Assembly: GCA_018401415.1 (NCBI GenBank)
Contig: JAGYKV010000017.1
Location: 329,268-393,267, forward strand
Source: Candidatus Nanopelagicales bacterium
GTDB taxonomy: Bacteria; Actinomycetota; Actinomycetes; S36-B12
Length of the DNA: 64,000 nt
Direction of reading: 5' to 3'
Shown in pieces: positions 35,792-44,436 of this stretch. The position numbers and the translations under genes were made by a program. A model generated the notes under the pieces. It did not search any database. It was given only the letters and a program-made list of their open reading frames with translations, and was not told the DNA's origin. The stretch's first letter is position 1. Each line of letters begins with the position of its first letter.

Positions 35792-37096
35792 ATGAGTTCA
35801 GATTCGATCCTGCTGGAAGGAGCGGACGGTTCAATTGTGCGCCGTTCCGTTCTTTCCAGCGGGGTTCGACTCATCACCGAGTTCGTGCCTGGAGTCCTTT
35901 CCGCAAGTATTGGCATTTGGGTGGATGCTGGCTCGCGCAATGAGCAGGGTGCGCACATGGGTGCGGCGCACTATCTGGAGCATTTACTTTTCAAAGGAAC
36001 TTCACAACGGAGTGCCCTAGAAATCTCATCTTCGATCGAAGCGGTAGGGGGGGATATAAATGCATTTACAAGCAAGGAACACACGTGCTATTACGCCAGA
36101 GTCTTATCCCACGATCTCCCTCTTGCCATCGATGTTTTGTGCGATGTAGTGACAGATGCTCTTCTGCGGACTGAAGATATTGAGGCTGAGCGTGGGGTGA
36201 TTCTTGAGGAAATCGCCATGGTAGATGACGATCCCTCTGACCTGGTTCATGATCAATTTGCGGGTGTTCTGTTTGGTGATTCACCCTTGGGTCGGCCGAT
36301 CCTTGGCACAGCCGACACCATTCTTGGAATTTCGCGAGATTCAATTGTGGATTTTTATCGGAGTTATTACCAGCCGGAATCCCTGGTAATTGCCATCGCA
36401 GGGAATGTCGACCACGATCAGGCTGTCCAATGTGCGGAAGCATCTTTGACGCGTGCTGAAAACGGGATCTTTTCCTCGCGGGTCGATCGACAGTCCGAGC
36501 AGCCTATGTCCACCTGGTCAGTGGCACAATCTTCACACTTGGATTCACGGCCAACGGAGCAGGCCCATGTAGTTCTTGGAACGCACGGGCTTGTACGTGG
36601 TGACACAAGGAGGTTTACGGCTGCAGTGTTGAGCACGGTCTTGGGTGGTGGCATGAGCAGCCGACTCTTTCAATCTATCCGCGAACAGCGCGGATTGGCC
36701 TATTCGGTCTACAGCTACGGTCAGAGTTTCCGCGACACCGGAATATTTGGAATCTATGCCGGATGCCTGCCATCAAAGTTGGATACCGTCTTGGATGTAT
36801 GTCACGAGGAGTTGTCTGACTTTGTAACAGCTGGTGTCACCCCAGATGAATTGGTGCGAGCAAAAGGTCAGGTAAGGGGCGGAACCGTCCTTGGACAAGA
36901 AGATACCGGGGCCCGCATGACTCGATTGGGTAAGTGCGAGATTCATGGAGAGCCTTTACTCTCTATTCCTGAGGTCCTCAATCAAGTGACCGCGGTCACT
37001 GCAACCGGCGTTAACGATCTTGCGCAACAATTACTGGGTGGGCCGTTGGCCATGTCGGTTATCGGTCCATATGAATCCTTACCACGTTCTCGATAG
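35792..37096 (+). CDS. M16-family zinc peptidase (pitrilysin/processing-peptidase-like)
   Basis: 434-residue peptidase with the inverted zinc motif HYLEH in GAAHYLEHLLFKGT and the distal ligand region ERGVILEEIAMVDDDPSD. The second, inactive M16 half is present, with RGLAYSVYSYGQSF. It starts 5 nt after pnp, the usual actinobacterial arrangement, and precedes dapB. Physiological substrates are unknown. Confidence 0.92.
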   Translation: MSSDSILLEGADGSIVRRSVLSSGVRLITEFVPGVLSASIGIWVDAGSRNEQGAHMGAAHYLEHLLFKGTSQRSALEISSSIEAVGGDINAFTSKEHTCYYARVLSHDLPLAIDVLCDVVTDALLRTEDIEAERGVILEEIAMVDDDPSDLVHDQFAGVLFGDSPLGRPILGTADTILGISRDSIVDFYRSYYQPESLVIAIAGNVDHDQAVQCAEASLTRAENGIFSSRVDRQSEQPMSTWSVAQSSHLDSRPTEQAHVVLGTHGLVRGDTRRFTAAVLSTVLGGGMSSRLFQSIREQRGLAYSVYSYGQSFRDTGIFGIYAGCLPSKLDTVLDVCHEELSDFVTAGVTPDELVRAKGQVRGGTVLGQEDTGARMTRLGKCEIHGEPLLSIPEVLNQVTAVTATGVNDLAQQLLGGPLAMSVIGPYESLPRSR

Positions 37097-37159
37097 GCTC
37101 GGCAATGCATGTTGGCAGGTCATGCTGAACAGTTGAGGACCCATGAAAGGCGTGTTGTC

Positions 37160-37909
37160 ATGTCACAACGAATTCGAGTAGGCGTTGTTGGAGCCCGTGG
37201 ACGGATGGGGACTGCAACATGTGAAGCCGTTGACCTTGACCCAGATACCGAACTTGTAGCTGAAGTTGACGAGGGCGATTCACTCGAATTGCTCATTGAG
37301 CAACGCTGCCAAGTGGTTGTTGATTTCACAAACCCTGTTGTAGTGATGGAAAATATTGCATTCTACGTGAAAAATGGCATTGCGGTCGTTGTTGGTACAT
37401 CTGGAATCACACCGGAGCGAGTTTCAAATATTGCATTATGGGTAGCTCAACGACCCCTATCCAGAGTACTTGTTGTTCCAAACTTCAGCATAGGTGCCGT
37501 ACTCATGATTCATTTTGCAGAGCAAGCCGCGCGCTATTTTGACTCTGTGGAAATCATTGAGATGCATCATCCGCAGAAGTTAGACGCACCTTCTGGAACA
37601 GCTGTATACACGGCGGAGAAAATTGCCCAGGCGCGAAAGTTGGGGCCACATGCTCCCGATGCCACCACCCATGATCCGCTCCATGCTCGCGGCGCCAAAC
37701 TCGAAGGCGTCAGTATTCATTCTGTCCGATTGTCTGGATTGATTGCCCGACAAGAGGTTCTGTTTGGTGGCCTAGGTGAGACTTTGTCCATTCGCCACGA
37801 CTCTTTGACCCGCGAGTCGTTCATGCCTGGTGTCCTCCTGGCAATCAAAGAGATTTCTCACCACGAAGGGGTGACAGTTGGTCTTGGCGCCCTTCTGTTT
37901 TCAGAGTAA
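37160..37909 (+). CDS. dapB: 4-hydroxy-tetrahydrodipicolinate reductase
   Basis: 249-residue enzyme of lysine and diaminopimelate synthesis. The nucleotide-binding site is VGVVGARGRMGTATCEAV, VVGTSGITPERV is the linker, and the substrate motif is EMHHPQKLDAPSGTA with the catalytic His and Lys. ATG giving MSQRIRVGV is supported by GAAAGG 9 nt upstream; an upstream in-frame start adds about 17 unrelated residues. dapA and dapF lie further right in the window. Confidence 0.95.
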   Translation: MSQRIRVGVVGARGRMGTATCEAVDLDPDTELVAEVDEGDSLELLIEQRCQVVVDFTNPVVVMENIAFYVKNGIAVVVGTSGITPERVSNIALWVAQRPLSRVLVVPNFSIGAVLMIHFAEQAARYFDSVEIIEMHHPQKLDAPSGTAVYTAEKIAQARKLGPHAPDATTHDPLHARGAKLEGVSIHSVRLSGLIARQEVLFGGLGETLSIRHDSLTRESFMPGVLLAIKEISHHEGVTVGLGALLFSE

Positions 37910-37912
37910 CTC

Positions 37913-38362
37913 ATGAAGAATCCCAAGAATTGGGTAGTTCTTCTCTCCATTGCCTGTTTCGCCTATGCCGGGTTTGCATTGTGGCGGGCCTGGATAGTTT
38001 TTCAAGAAGGATCGGTGGTCGCCACCATCCTTGCCATTGCAATAACTGTTATTCCGGTCCTCGGGGTACTTCTTGTTATTCGCGAAATCCGTTTTGGCAT
38101 TGCCATGCAACAGATGGGCAGGCAGTTATCTTTGGAGGGCGGACTTCCGCGTGATGACCTGCCCAAGGAGCCCTCGGGTCGAGTGGAATTATCCGCCGCC
38201 CAAGCACGATTCGAGGAACTGTCTGCATCGGCCGATCTCGATCAATGGCGCGATTGGTACCTCATTGGTATTGCCTATGAAGATGCTCGTGATCGCAAAA
38301 GGGCTCGGGCCGCGATGCGAACGGCTGAGAAACTATTCCGCGCGCCACCATCGGGTGATTAA
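37913..38362 (+). CDS. Conserved actinobacterial membrane protein, function unknown
   Basis: 149-residue protein. Two hydrophobic helices span about residues 8-27 and 34-58, followed by a hydrophilic, helical C-terminal half (SAAQARFEELSASADLDQWR, then DRKRARAAMRTAEKLF) that resembles a single TPR-like unit. It starts 3 nt after dapB, so it is co-transcribed. I recall similar small membrane proteins after dapB in related genomes, but no function. Its last 30 nt overlap the convergent PH-domain gene. Confidence 0.75.
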   Translation: MKNPKNWVVLLSIACFAYAGFALWRAWIVFQEGSVVATILAIAITVIPVLGVLLVIREIRFGIAMQQMGRQLSLEGGLPRDDLPKEPSGRVELSAAQARFEELSASADLDQWRDWYLIGIAYEDARDRKRARAAMRTAEKLFRAPPSGD

Positions 38363-38875
38363 TGATTCACGCATGGAAAAACTATTTGTGGACATAATGC
38401 CATCTATGCTCCCCATGTAAATATGGGTATCCTGAGCGGAGTTATCACGTTGTCTGATCACCACACGCGCGGTAGCGAGACCAAGTGGTACTCCCAGTAA
38501 TCGCCATACTCTAGATACCGTTTCAATTCCCTGTACAAATGACCAGGGAATTGCATCGGTGGTCACCATTCGAATGATCTTGATCCCGTGGTCGTTCACA
38601 TATGTTCCCAATGTCCAACCGCGAAAGACTGCCACAGCGAGTGTGGCCACCAGGGCGGCTAGGAAAATCGACCCCAACGGATCGCGGGTGGCGAGAAGAT
38701 ATGTGACCGTGATGGAGGCAGACGCTGCAAGCGCTAGAGTCCCCACGACTAGTACGGTCAAACGAATAATCCCTCGTTGGCCCACCCTCATGTAGCGAAC
38801 TTGTTCATTAGGTGTGCGCAGTGGGCGCACCCATATAAAGTTGAAAATCGGCTTCCGAAACTCTGGTTCGGGCAT
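38333..38875 (-). CDS. Membrane-anchored PH-domain-like protein
   Basis: About 180-residue protein. Two central hydrophobic helices (LTVLVVGTLALAASASIT; GSIFLAALVATLAVAVFRGW) are followed by a bacterial PH-like segment with TYVNDHGIKIIRMVTTDAIP and WSFVQGIETV. The start is uncertain: an ATG overlapping the azlD stop (TAATG) gives MPEPEFRKP, and another ATG seven codons upstream overlaps azlD by 22 nt. It is third in the azlC-azlD operon. Function unknown. Confidence 0.7.
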   Translation of the reverse strand: MPEPEFRKPIFNFIWVRPLRTPNEQVRYMRVGQRGIIRLTVLVVGTLALAASASITVTYLLATRDPLGSIFLAALVATLAVAVFRGWTLGTYVNDHGIKIIRMVTTDAIPWSFVQGIETVSRVWRLLGVPLGLATARVVIRQRDNSAQDTHIYMGSIDGIMSTNSFSMRESLITRWWRAE

Positions 38876-39183
38876 TACGGTAACCAGCCGATCCATCTGA
38901 TCAAGGCGGTGGAGATTGCTGCCAAAAAAACCACCACAATGAACGGGGCTCGCAGCATGAGGGCAATAAATGCGACCGTCAAGCCAATGAGTCGAGCGTC
39001 AATGCTTACTGCGTCGTCGACAGCAAAAGTTTGAACCGCAACGAGAGCGGCCAAAAGTGATACCGGTAGTAGACCCGTCATCCGACGAATTGACTCACGC
39101 TCTAGGAAACTGTGCGGCAGAAGATAGCCCAATAACTTCTCAAGATATGTTCCAAGCGAAGCGACAATCACCGTCATCCACAT
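38875..39183 (-). CDS. azlD: AzlD-family branched-chain amino acid export subunit
   Basis: 102-residue protein with four hydrophobic helices. The pattern LGTYLEKLLGYLLPHSFLE near the N-terminus and a C-terminal APFIVVVFLAAISTALIRWI fit AzlD. With AzlC it forms an exporter of branched-chain amino acids and related compounds. GAAGGA lies 6 nt before the ATG at 39183; that start overlaps the azlC stop by 10 nt, and a second ATG two codons on gives a 4-nt ATGA overlap. Confidence 0.85.
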   Translation of the reverse strand: MWMTVIVASLGTYLEKLLGYLLPHSFLERESIRRMTGLLPVSLLAALVAVQTFAVDDAVSIDARLIGLTVAFIALMLRAPFIVVVFLAAISTALIRWIGWLP

Positions 39184-39878
39184 GGTGTGTCCTTCTTTCC
39201 CCACATGAAACTTGCTCCAACAGCCACCAAAGCACTCGCGAGGACAGGTAGCCCTGGTCGTAAAATCGGAATAAGAAGGAATGCAACAAGTGCACTGACG
39301 ATTGCAACAGAGATCATTTTTCGGTTTTCACGGGGGCTTGAGTTGACCAAGCGTGGCCACAACAACGCCAGGAAGCCCGCGGGGATTGCGGCATCTAGAC
39401 CAAGCATCCCGGGATCAGAGAGTTGAGAAGCGCCCAATGACCCCAGGGCGGTACCAATATTCCACAGAATATAGACGCTCAGTCCGGTGGCAAAAAATGC
39501 CCGTCGAGAAATATTTCGCGAACTGTTGTACTTGAATGCCATTCCGGTTGATTCATCTATTGTCAATTGGGCGGCGAAAGGGACATACCTTCTGCGAAGT
39601 TGGAGAACGGGGGATAGCGACAGTGAATAGAGGCTATTTCGTGCTCCCAGAAGTAATGCCGTCACCACTGCGACCAGCGCACCACCACCTGCGCCAATCA
39701 CACCCACGAGCGCAAATTGAGAGGCACCCGTGAACATGAACAAGGAGAGAGTCTGTGTCTGCCAGAAGTCAAGGCCACTTGCAATAGAAATGGCTCCGAA
39801 AGACAATGCATAGGCTCCGGTGGCTAACCCAATGCTGAGGGCGTTCAGGTGTATTTCCCTGTTCTTGCTGTTATTCAC
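39174..39878 (-). CDS. azlC: AzlC-family branched-chain amino acid exporter
   Basis: 234-residue membrane protein. It has the AzlC signature GAISIASGLDFWQTQTLSLF followed by FTGASQFALVGVIGAGG, the LLLGARNSLYSLSLSP segment, and several further helices ending near LALLWPRLVNSS and LLIPILRPGLP. It pairs with AzlD. GTG start with GGAGA upstream. It is divergent from the sensor kinase gene, sharing a 47-nt promoter region. Confidence 0.88.
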   Translation of the reverse strand: MNNSKNREIHLNALSIGLATGAYALSFGAISIASGLDFWQTQTLSLFMFTGASQFALVGVIGAGGGALVAVVTALLLGARNSLYSLSLSPVLQLRRRYVPFAAQLTIDESTGMAFKYNSSRNISRRAFFATGLSVYILWNIGTALGSLGASQLSDPGMLGLDAAIPAGFLALLWPRLVNSSPRENRKMISVAIVSALVAFLLIPILRPGLPVLASALVAVGASFMWGKKDTPCG

Positions 39879-39925
39879 GCGATCTCCGGATCAACCAAGG
39901 TATTGAGTGTGTCAGGCTACCGCCT

Positions 39926-42229
39926 ATGGCTCATCGGAACTCTTCAGCGGCTCTGATGACCCGACGTGGTTTATTGATTTTCGCTCTCATATGGCAGGGA
40001 GCTTGGATGGTGGTAGACGCGGCCCTGTGGCCTAATAATCAATCCAATGTCCTGGAGTCGGTACTCATTGCACTGACATGGGTTTCGTGGGCGGCGATTA
40101 TTTGGGCTCTAATTAAATCTCGGACGGCTATAGCCTATCCCAGATATCTCGGGATTCTTGTTCGAATAAATCTTGTGCTGTTGGCTCTAGCGGCCGTATT
40201 AATTTCATTGCTCTCAATTGATCAGACGACTAATGACTGGATTGTGTCGGCGTCGATTTTCAACCTGGTTGTTGGAGTTGCCGGAGTTTCGATTAGAAAC
40301 CCCGAGCAATGGCTTTGGGTCAGTGGGCTTGTAGCCACTGAATTACTAATATTCATCGCATTCGGACTATCCTTTTCGGGCGAAATGCAATTTTCCTCCG
40401 TTGTGTTGTATCCGCTTTATGCATTGGCTATCGGCGTCGCCGCAGCCAGCGCTCAAAATGGTCTTGTCAAAGGAGCGATACGCGCCGAGCAGGCTCAAGC
40501 CCTGGCAATTGACAGGGAGGTTCAGGTCCAACTTGTTCAGGAATCTGAGAGGCAAACTGCAGCAACTCAGACCCGCATCCATGAGACTGTTCTCAATACT
40601 TTGACGGCTATCGCTCGCGGAGGGTTGCCCGCCACACCGGAAACGGACAAGCAAATTACAGCGCGTTGCTTCGAAGCGGCTCAGGTTCTTAAGGAGATTT
40701 TGCAGCCAATGTCGGATCAGTACACCGTTTCAGAACCAGGGCTATACGGGGCGATCACCGATCTCATTGCCGAACTAGAGTCCCAGGGTATTTCAGTGTC
40801 CATGTTTGGGAATACTGGCGCTGAAATACCAAAACCCTGCGAAGCCACCATTATTGCGGCCGTGAGAGAGGCACTCATCAATGTCAGACGACACTCGCAC
40901 GCTTCTCGCGTCAGTATTCGCGTTACCGCATTACCTTCCCATAGCTATCGAGTGTCAATAGAAGATGACGGAACCGGCTTCGCGGAAATGCCCAGAGAGG
41001 ACGCCACCGAGCAGCCGGTGATCGGGAGCGATTATCGTCGGATCGGTTACGGATGGGGCACAATTTTAGGTACCGATCTCCACTCGTGCGGAGCGCGGGC
41101 GTGGGTGGAAACATGGCCCACGGATGGATCGATAGTTCACATTGAATTCTCTCATCCGCGAAAATGGCTTGATCGCCTGGTCCATCGCGATTTCAAGCCC
41201 ACACAAGTTTTTGTGTTACCCATTTTGGCCTCGTGGATGTGTTTTTCCGCGGTCAACATTGCACTTGTCTGGAATGAGTATTCATCACCATTGTTAAATG
41301 TTTTGGCGTTTTTGCTCGTGATCGCATTTTCGACTTTGGCAGTCGGGTATAGCAGATTCGGCTCACTTCCATGGTGGATGGTCTTTGTGGGCGTTGTGGT
41401 TGCATTCATTTCCTATGAAGGTGAAACAATCTCGCGCGGCTTACCGAGTGGAGATTTATGGTCGGAGTGGAGTTCCGAAGCCATAGCAGCGATCTTCATG
41501 GTGCTGGCAGCGGCGAGCACATGGTGGGCTTGGATGGTGGTGGGGGTGGTCTGGTTGATCATCCAGGAGAATTTTCCTCAGGAACTTATTGCACCTGGCT
41601 TTATATTCATCATGTTAGGTGGTGTTCTAGGCCTTGTTTTTCGACGCAGCCAGCGCGACATTCAATCGTCATTAGCCAGTGCTGCACGTGAAGGCGTCAA
41701 TGTCTCCATGGCGCGATATCAATTGCAATCACGGATTGAGAAGTTTTCCCACCTGAATGCAGTAGACGCGATTCATCTGCTGGATGGAATTGCCGAAGGC
41801 CAACTCGATTGGAGGAACGCGGAGATTCGGCATCAATGTGCTGTGCAAGAGATGTATGTTCGCAATGTAGTGATCTCCGGGTTGGTGGCTTCGAATCGAT
41901 TGACTTTGCGAGTTGCGGAGTTGGCGAGGAGGCACGAGGCAGTGGTTGAAATCATTAAACCTGATTCAGTCATAGAGTCTGATTACGAAAACGACGTAAT
42001 CGAATTTCTCGAAGAAAGTTTCGGACATATGGCGGTAAATGACTTCGCTCGATTCTCAATTGTGCCAGAATTGAAATACGTTCATTACCAACTGGTGTGC
42101 CATTTTTCCACAGATGTTTCCTCGTGGATACGCAGCTACCAAGGCAGCGGGGAAACTTCAATTGAAATTGATCGTGATGCGGGTGGTACCTACACTGTGG
42201 TGTGGCACCTACAACGGGAAGTTCCCTAA
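39926..42229 (+). CDS. Membrane sensor histidine kinase with two membrane modules
   Basis: 767-residue NarL-system kinase. In order: an N-terminal membrane domain (about 1-190, five to six helices), a dimerisation/phospho-acceptor helix with RIHETVLNTL (His219), and a HATPase_c domain with N-box REALINVRRHSHA (Asn319) and DDGTGF (about 347-352). A second membrane module follows (about 425-560), then a C-terminal cytoplasmic region (573-767) that resembles the coiled and acceptor part of a kinase but has no DxGxG box. The signal is unknown; it pairs with the response regulator downstream. A CAGGCT lies 7 nt before the ATG, so translation may be leaderless. Confidence 0.85.
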   Translation: MAHRNSSAALMTRRGLLIFALIWQGAWMVVDAALWPNNQSNVLESVLIALTWVSWAAIIWALIKSRTAIAYPRYLGILVRINLVLLALAAVLISLLSIDQTTNDWIVSASIFNLVVGVAGVSIRNPEQWLWVSGLVATELLIFIAFGLSFSGEMQFSSVVLYPLYALAIGVAAASAQNGLVKGAIRAEQAQALAIDREVQVQLVQESERQTAATQTRIHETVLNTLTAIARGGLPATPETDKQITARCFEAAQVLKEILQPMSDQYTVSEPGLYGAITDLIAELESQGISVSMFGNTGAEIPKPCEATIIAAVREALINVRRHSHASRVSIRVTALPSHSYRVSIEDDGTGFAEMPREDATEQPVIGSDYRRIGYGWGTILGTDLHSCGARAWVETWPTDGSIVHIEFSHPRKWLDRLVHRDFKPTQVFVLPILASWMCFSAVNIALVWNEYSSPLLNVLAFLLVIAFSTLAVGYSRFGSLPWWMVFVGVVVAFISYEGETISRGLPSGDLWSEWSSEAIAAIFMVLAAASTWWAWMVVGVVWLIIQENFPQELIAPGFIFIMLGGVLGLVFRRSQRDIQSSLASAAREGVNVSMARYQLQSRIEKFSHLNAVDAIHLLDGIAEGQLDWRNAEIRHQCAVQEMYVRNVVISGLVASNRLTLRVAELARRHEAVVEIIKPDSVIESDYENDVIEFLEESFGHMAVNDFARFSIVPELKYVHYQLVCHFSTDVSSWIRSYQGSGETSIEIDRDAGGTYTVVWHLQREVP

Positions 42230-42291
42230 GTGCGTTGGGGGTACAAGTTCATGCGAGTGTGGGTAATTCAGTCGGGGGAGGTGGTTCAATA

Positions 42292-42918
42292 ATGCGCATC
42301 GCGGTTGTCGATGACCATGAATTAGTCAGAGAGGGATTGGTATCCCTTCTGATTCACCGAAGTGATCCACCAGCAGTTGTGTCCTATTCGGGTGCTGTTG
42401 TCGTAGAGGCGATTGTTTCCAAGCCTGAGATCGTGCTGCTTGATGTGGATTTGGGTGCTGGCAGTGACCCGGTCAGCACCAATGTTTTACATTGCGTTAC
42501 CGCGGGTTTGCCGGTTTTACTGATTAGCTCGAATGAAGACTCAATGGCAATCAGATCTGGCCTCAAGTCCGGCGCTTTAGGGTTTGTTCCCAAGCGAGTG
42601 AGCTATCAGGATTTGATTGAGGCGCTGCAGTACGTGCTACGTGGTGAGATCTATCTCTCCGTGGATCTAGCTGCGATCCTGTCCGCGGCAGCCGAGAAAC
42701 CGGACCTCAGTCCCCGGGAGTTGGATGCTCTGCGGCTTTATGCATCTGGGCTCACCCTTAATTCGGTTGCGCGCAGAATGGGAATATCACCACATACGGC
42801 GAAGGAGTATTTGGACCGGGTGAGGGCCAAATACGGACATATCGGGAGAGAAGCCCGCACCCGAACGGAATTGTACGTAGTTGCTCATGACGATGGATTG
42901 CTTGACCCTGCTCCATAG
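42292..42918 (+). CDS. NarL/FixJ-family response regulator
   Basis: 208-residue DNA-binding regulator. The receiver domain starts MRIAVVDDHELVREGLVSLL, with acidic residues D7 and D8, the phospho-acceptor in LLDVDLG (D51) and a Lys in FVPKRVS. The C-terminal LuxR-type helix-turn-helix is LSPRELDALRLYASGLTLNS followed by VARRMGISPHTAKEYL. ATG is selected because GGGGGAGG lies 10 nt upstream. It follows the kinase by 62 nt. Targets are unknown; the divergent azlCD genes are a natural candidate. Confidence 0.93.
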   Translation: MRIAVVDDHELVREGLVSLLIHRSDPPAVVSYSGAVVVEAIVSKPEIVLLDVDLGAGSDPVSTNVLHCVTAGLPVLLISSNEDSMAIRSGLKSGALGFVPKRVSYQDLIEALQYVLRGEIYLSVDLAAILSAAAEKPDLSPRELDALRLYASGLTLNSVARRMGISPHTAKEYLDRVRAKYGHIGREARTRTELYVVAHDDGLLDPAP

Positions 42919-42950
42919 TCGGGCGGATTTGACACTGATTCCAATTGTTT

Positions 42951-42970
42951 TGTCCCCTTGTTTGGGGACA
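42951..42970. terminator. Hairpin terminator candidate after the response regulator gene
   Basis: Perfect 7-bp stem TGTCCCC-TTGTTT-GGGGACA begins 33 nt after the regulator stop codon, in the gap between two convergent genes. It lacks a U-tract. A second GC-rich stem CCGGCG/CGCCGG (43015-43039) lies nearer the convergent acetyltransferase gene. Confidence 0.55.
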
Positions 42971-43086
42971 CTAAACATGTCTGGGTTACTGCGGGATCGT
43001 GTGATCATGAGATGCCGGCGTGCGCGGGGGGCTCGCCGGAATGATGGTGCAGGGATGAACCTTTTGCGAATGCGGTTGCTATTGCC

Positions 43087-43587
43087 TCATGGCAGAGACG
43101 TGTGAAGTTCGACTTCCGTTCTTTGATCCTCGGATTTCATCCCGATGCTGTGCCTTTGGGCACCAGTCCTTTCCCACCCGCTGCTTTCCAGCAGCCGTAG
43201 TGCTGCGATTTCGTCTACTCCGATCCAAGCGTTTATGGAGTCAGCACCTAATCCCTTCGCAATATCGGCACACGCATTGATCAATCGAGATCCAACCTGT
43301 TGGCGCCTTTCGGCGGGAATCACCTCAAGTAAAACGAGTTCTGTCACGTGCGGGTTGGGTGATTTCACTATCCCGGCGCATCCGACGATTGTGGAACCGT
43401 GATCCTTTTCAACAACAATGAGGCGGCCTTCACCCTGCTGATTGCGAATCGCAACAGCCCATTGCGCTGATATTTCCTCGAGATCATTGCGACTCACCAA
43501 TTCGAGGCCTCGGTCGGTCCATGAGTCAATTTGGATTTCAGCGATTCCCATTGCATCATCGATTCGAGCCAAACGGGTGGTGAACAT
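43087..43587 (-). CDS. GNAT-family N-acetyltransferase
   Basis: 166-residue single-domain acetyltransferase. It starts FTTRLARIDDAMGIAEIQID, has the strand TELVLLEVIPAERRQQVGSR with the acetyl-CoA-binding RRQQVGSRL, and ends with ALRLLESSGWERTGAQRH. The substrate is unknown. TAACGT lies 7 nt before the ATG on the minus strand, so it is probably leaderless. It is convergent with the response regulator gene and divergent from thyX. Confidence 0.88.
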   Translation of the reverse strand: MFTTRLARIDDAMGIAEIQIDSWTDRGLELVSRNDLEEISAQWAVAIRNQQGEGRLIVVEKDHGSTIVGCAGIVKSPNPHVTELVLLEVIPAERRQQVGSRLINACADIAKGLGADSINAWIGVDEIAALRLLESSGWERTGAQRHSIGMKSEDQRTEVELHTSLP

Positions 43588-43594
43588 GAGTCAC

Positions 43595-43600
43595 ACGTTA
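43595..43600 (-). promoter_or_regulatory. -10 box TAACGT of a predicted leaderless acetyltransferase transcript
   Basis: Read on the minus strand, TAACGT is followed by 7 nt and then ATG, with no ribosome-binding site. Confidence 0.45.
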
Positions 43601-43660
43601 CCCAGCCACTCCATGGAAATTCACAGTGCGCGCGATCTGCCGATTATGGGATTGCCGCGC

Positions 43661-43666
43661 TAGGCT
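43661..43666 (+). promoter_or_regulatory. -10 box TAGGCT of a predicted leaderless thyX transcript
   Basis: TAGGCT, 6 nt (TAGGGA), then the thyX GTG. The same TAGGCT hexamer precedes dapA and rimO in this window. Confidence 0.55.
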
Positions 43667-43672
43667 TAGGGA

Positions 43673-44401
43673 GTGCATATCGATAATCCACCTGTTGAGT
43701 TTCGGCACGACATAACAGTTGAGTTGGTGAGGTCAAGTGCGAGTGACTCAGATGTCGTTTTTGCCGCGAGGGTCTCGACGGTGGGTGAGCAGTCCCTCGA
43801 AGATGTTGATGCCGATCCACAACGATCATCGGGGCTTATTAATTACCTCATGCGTGATCGACATGGAAGTCCATTCGAGCACAACTCTATGACTTTCTTT
43901 GTTCATGCGCCGATCTTCGTTTGGCGTGAACATATGCGGCATCGAATCGCAAGCTACAACGAGGAATCAGGCCGCTATCGCGAACTGCTTCCGGTATTTT
44001 ATGTCCCGGATTCTGACCGTCCCATTATTCAAACGGGCAAGCCAGGGGCCTATGAATTCCATCAAGGAAGTTCCGAACAGTTTTCACTTGTCGATTCTTC
44101 GATCCGTGAATCATGTTGCCAGGCATATTCTTCTTACCAAGTCATGCTCAGCGCCGGGATAGCACGCGAAGTAGCCCGCATGGTCTTACCGGTCACCATC
44201 TATTCCTCGGCATACGTCACACTCAATGCGCGCTCCCTCATGAATTTTCTATCCTTACGGAGAAAGGTAGACGGTTCCCACTTTCCTTCCTATCCACAGC
44301 GTGAGATCGAGATGGTGGCCGAGCAGTATGAAGCTCATTTTGAGAAGCTGATGCCGCTCACCCATGCGGCATTTGTTGCCCATGGGCGAGTTGCTCCCTG
44401 A
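43673..44401 (+). CDS. thyX: Flavin-dependent thymidylate synthase
   Basis: 242-residue FAD enzyme that methylates dUMP with NADPH as reductant. The ThyX signature RHR-x7-S is present in MRHRIASYNEESGRY. REVARMVLPVTIYSSAYVTL and ARSLMNFLSLR supply the flavin and dUMP site. GTG start, probably leaderless. It is followed by dapA, an arrangement conserved in actinobacteria. No thyA is seen in the window. Confidence 0.96.
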   Translation: MHIDNPPVEFRHDITVELVRSSASDSDVVFAARVSTVGEQSLEDVDADPQRSSGLINYLMRDRHGSPFEHNSMTFFVHAPIFVWREHMRHRIASYNEESGRYRELLPVFYVPDSDRPIIQTGKPGAYEFHQGSSEQFSLVDSSIRESCCQAYSSYQVMLSAGIAREVARMVLPVTIYSSAYVTLNARSLMNFLSLRRKVDGSHFPSYPQREIEMVAEQYEAHFEKLMPLTHAAFVAHGRVAP

Positions 44402-44423
44402 TTCCGGCATGGCTGAGTGTGAG

Positions 44424-44429
44424 TAGGCT
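44424..44429 (+). promoter_or_regulatory. -10 box TAGGCT of a predicted leaderless dapA transcript
   Basis: TAGGCT lies 7 nt before the dapA ATG. Its position argues against an in-frame GTG at 44419, which would lie upstream of the predicted transcription start. Confidence 0.5.
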
Positions 44430-44436
44430 CTGCACC

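Noticed and set aside
43015-43039. CCGGCG/CGCCGG stem with a 13-nt loop near the convergent acetyltransferase gene
   Set aside because: Short GC arms with a long loop are common by chance here; kept only as a note to the nearby, better hairpin at 42951-42970.
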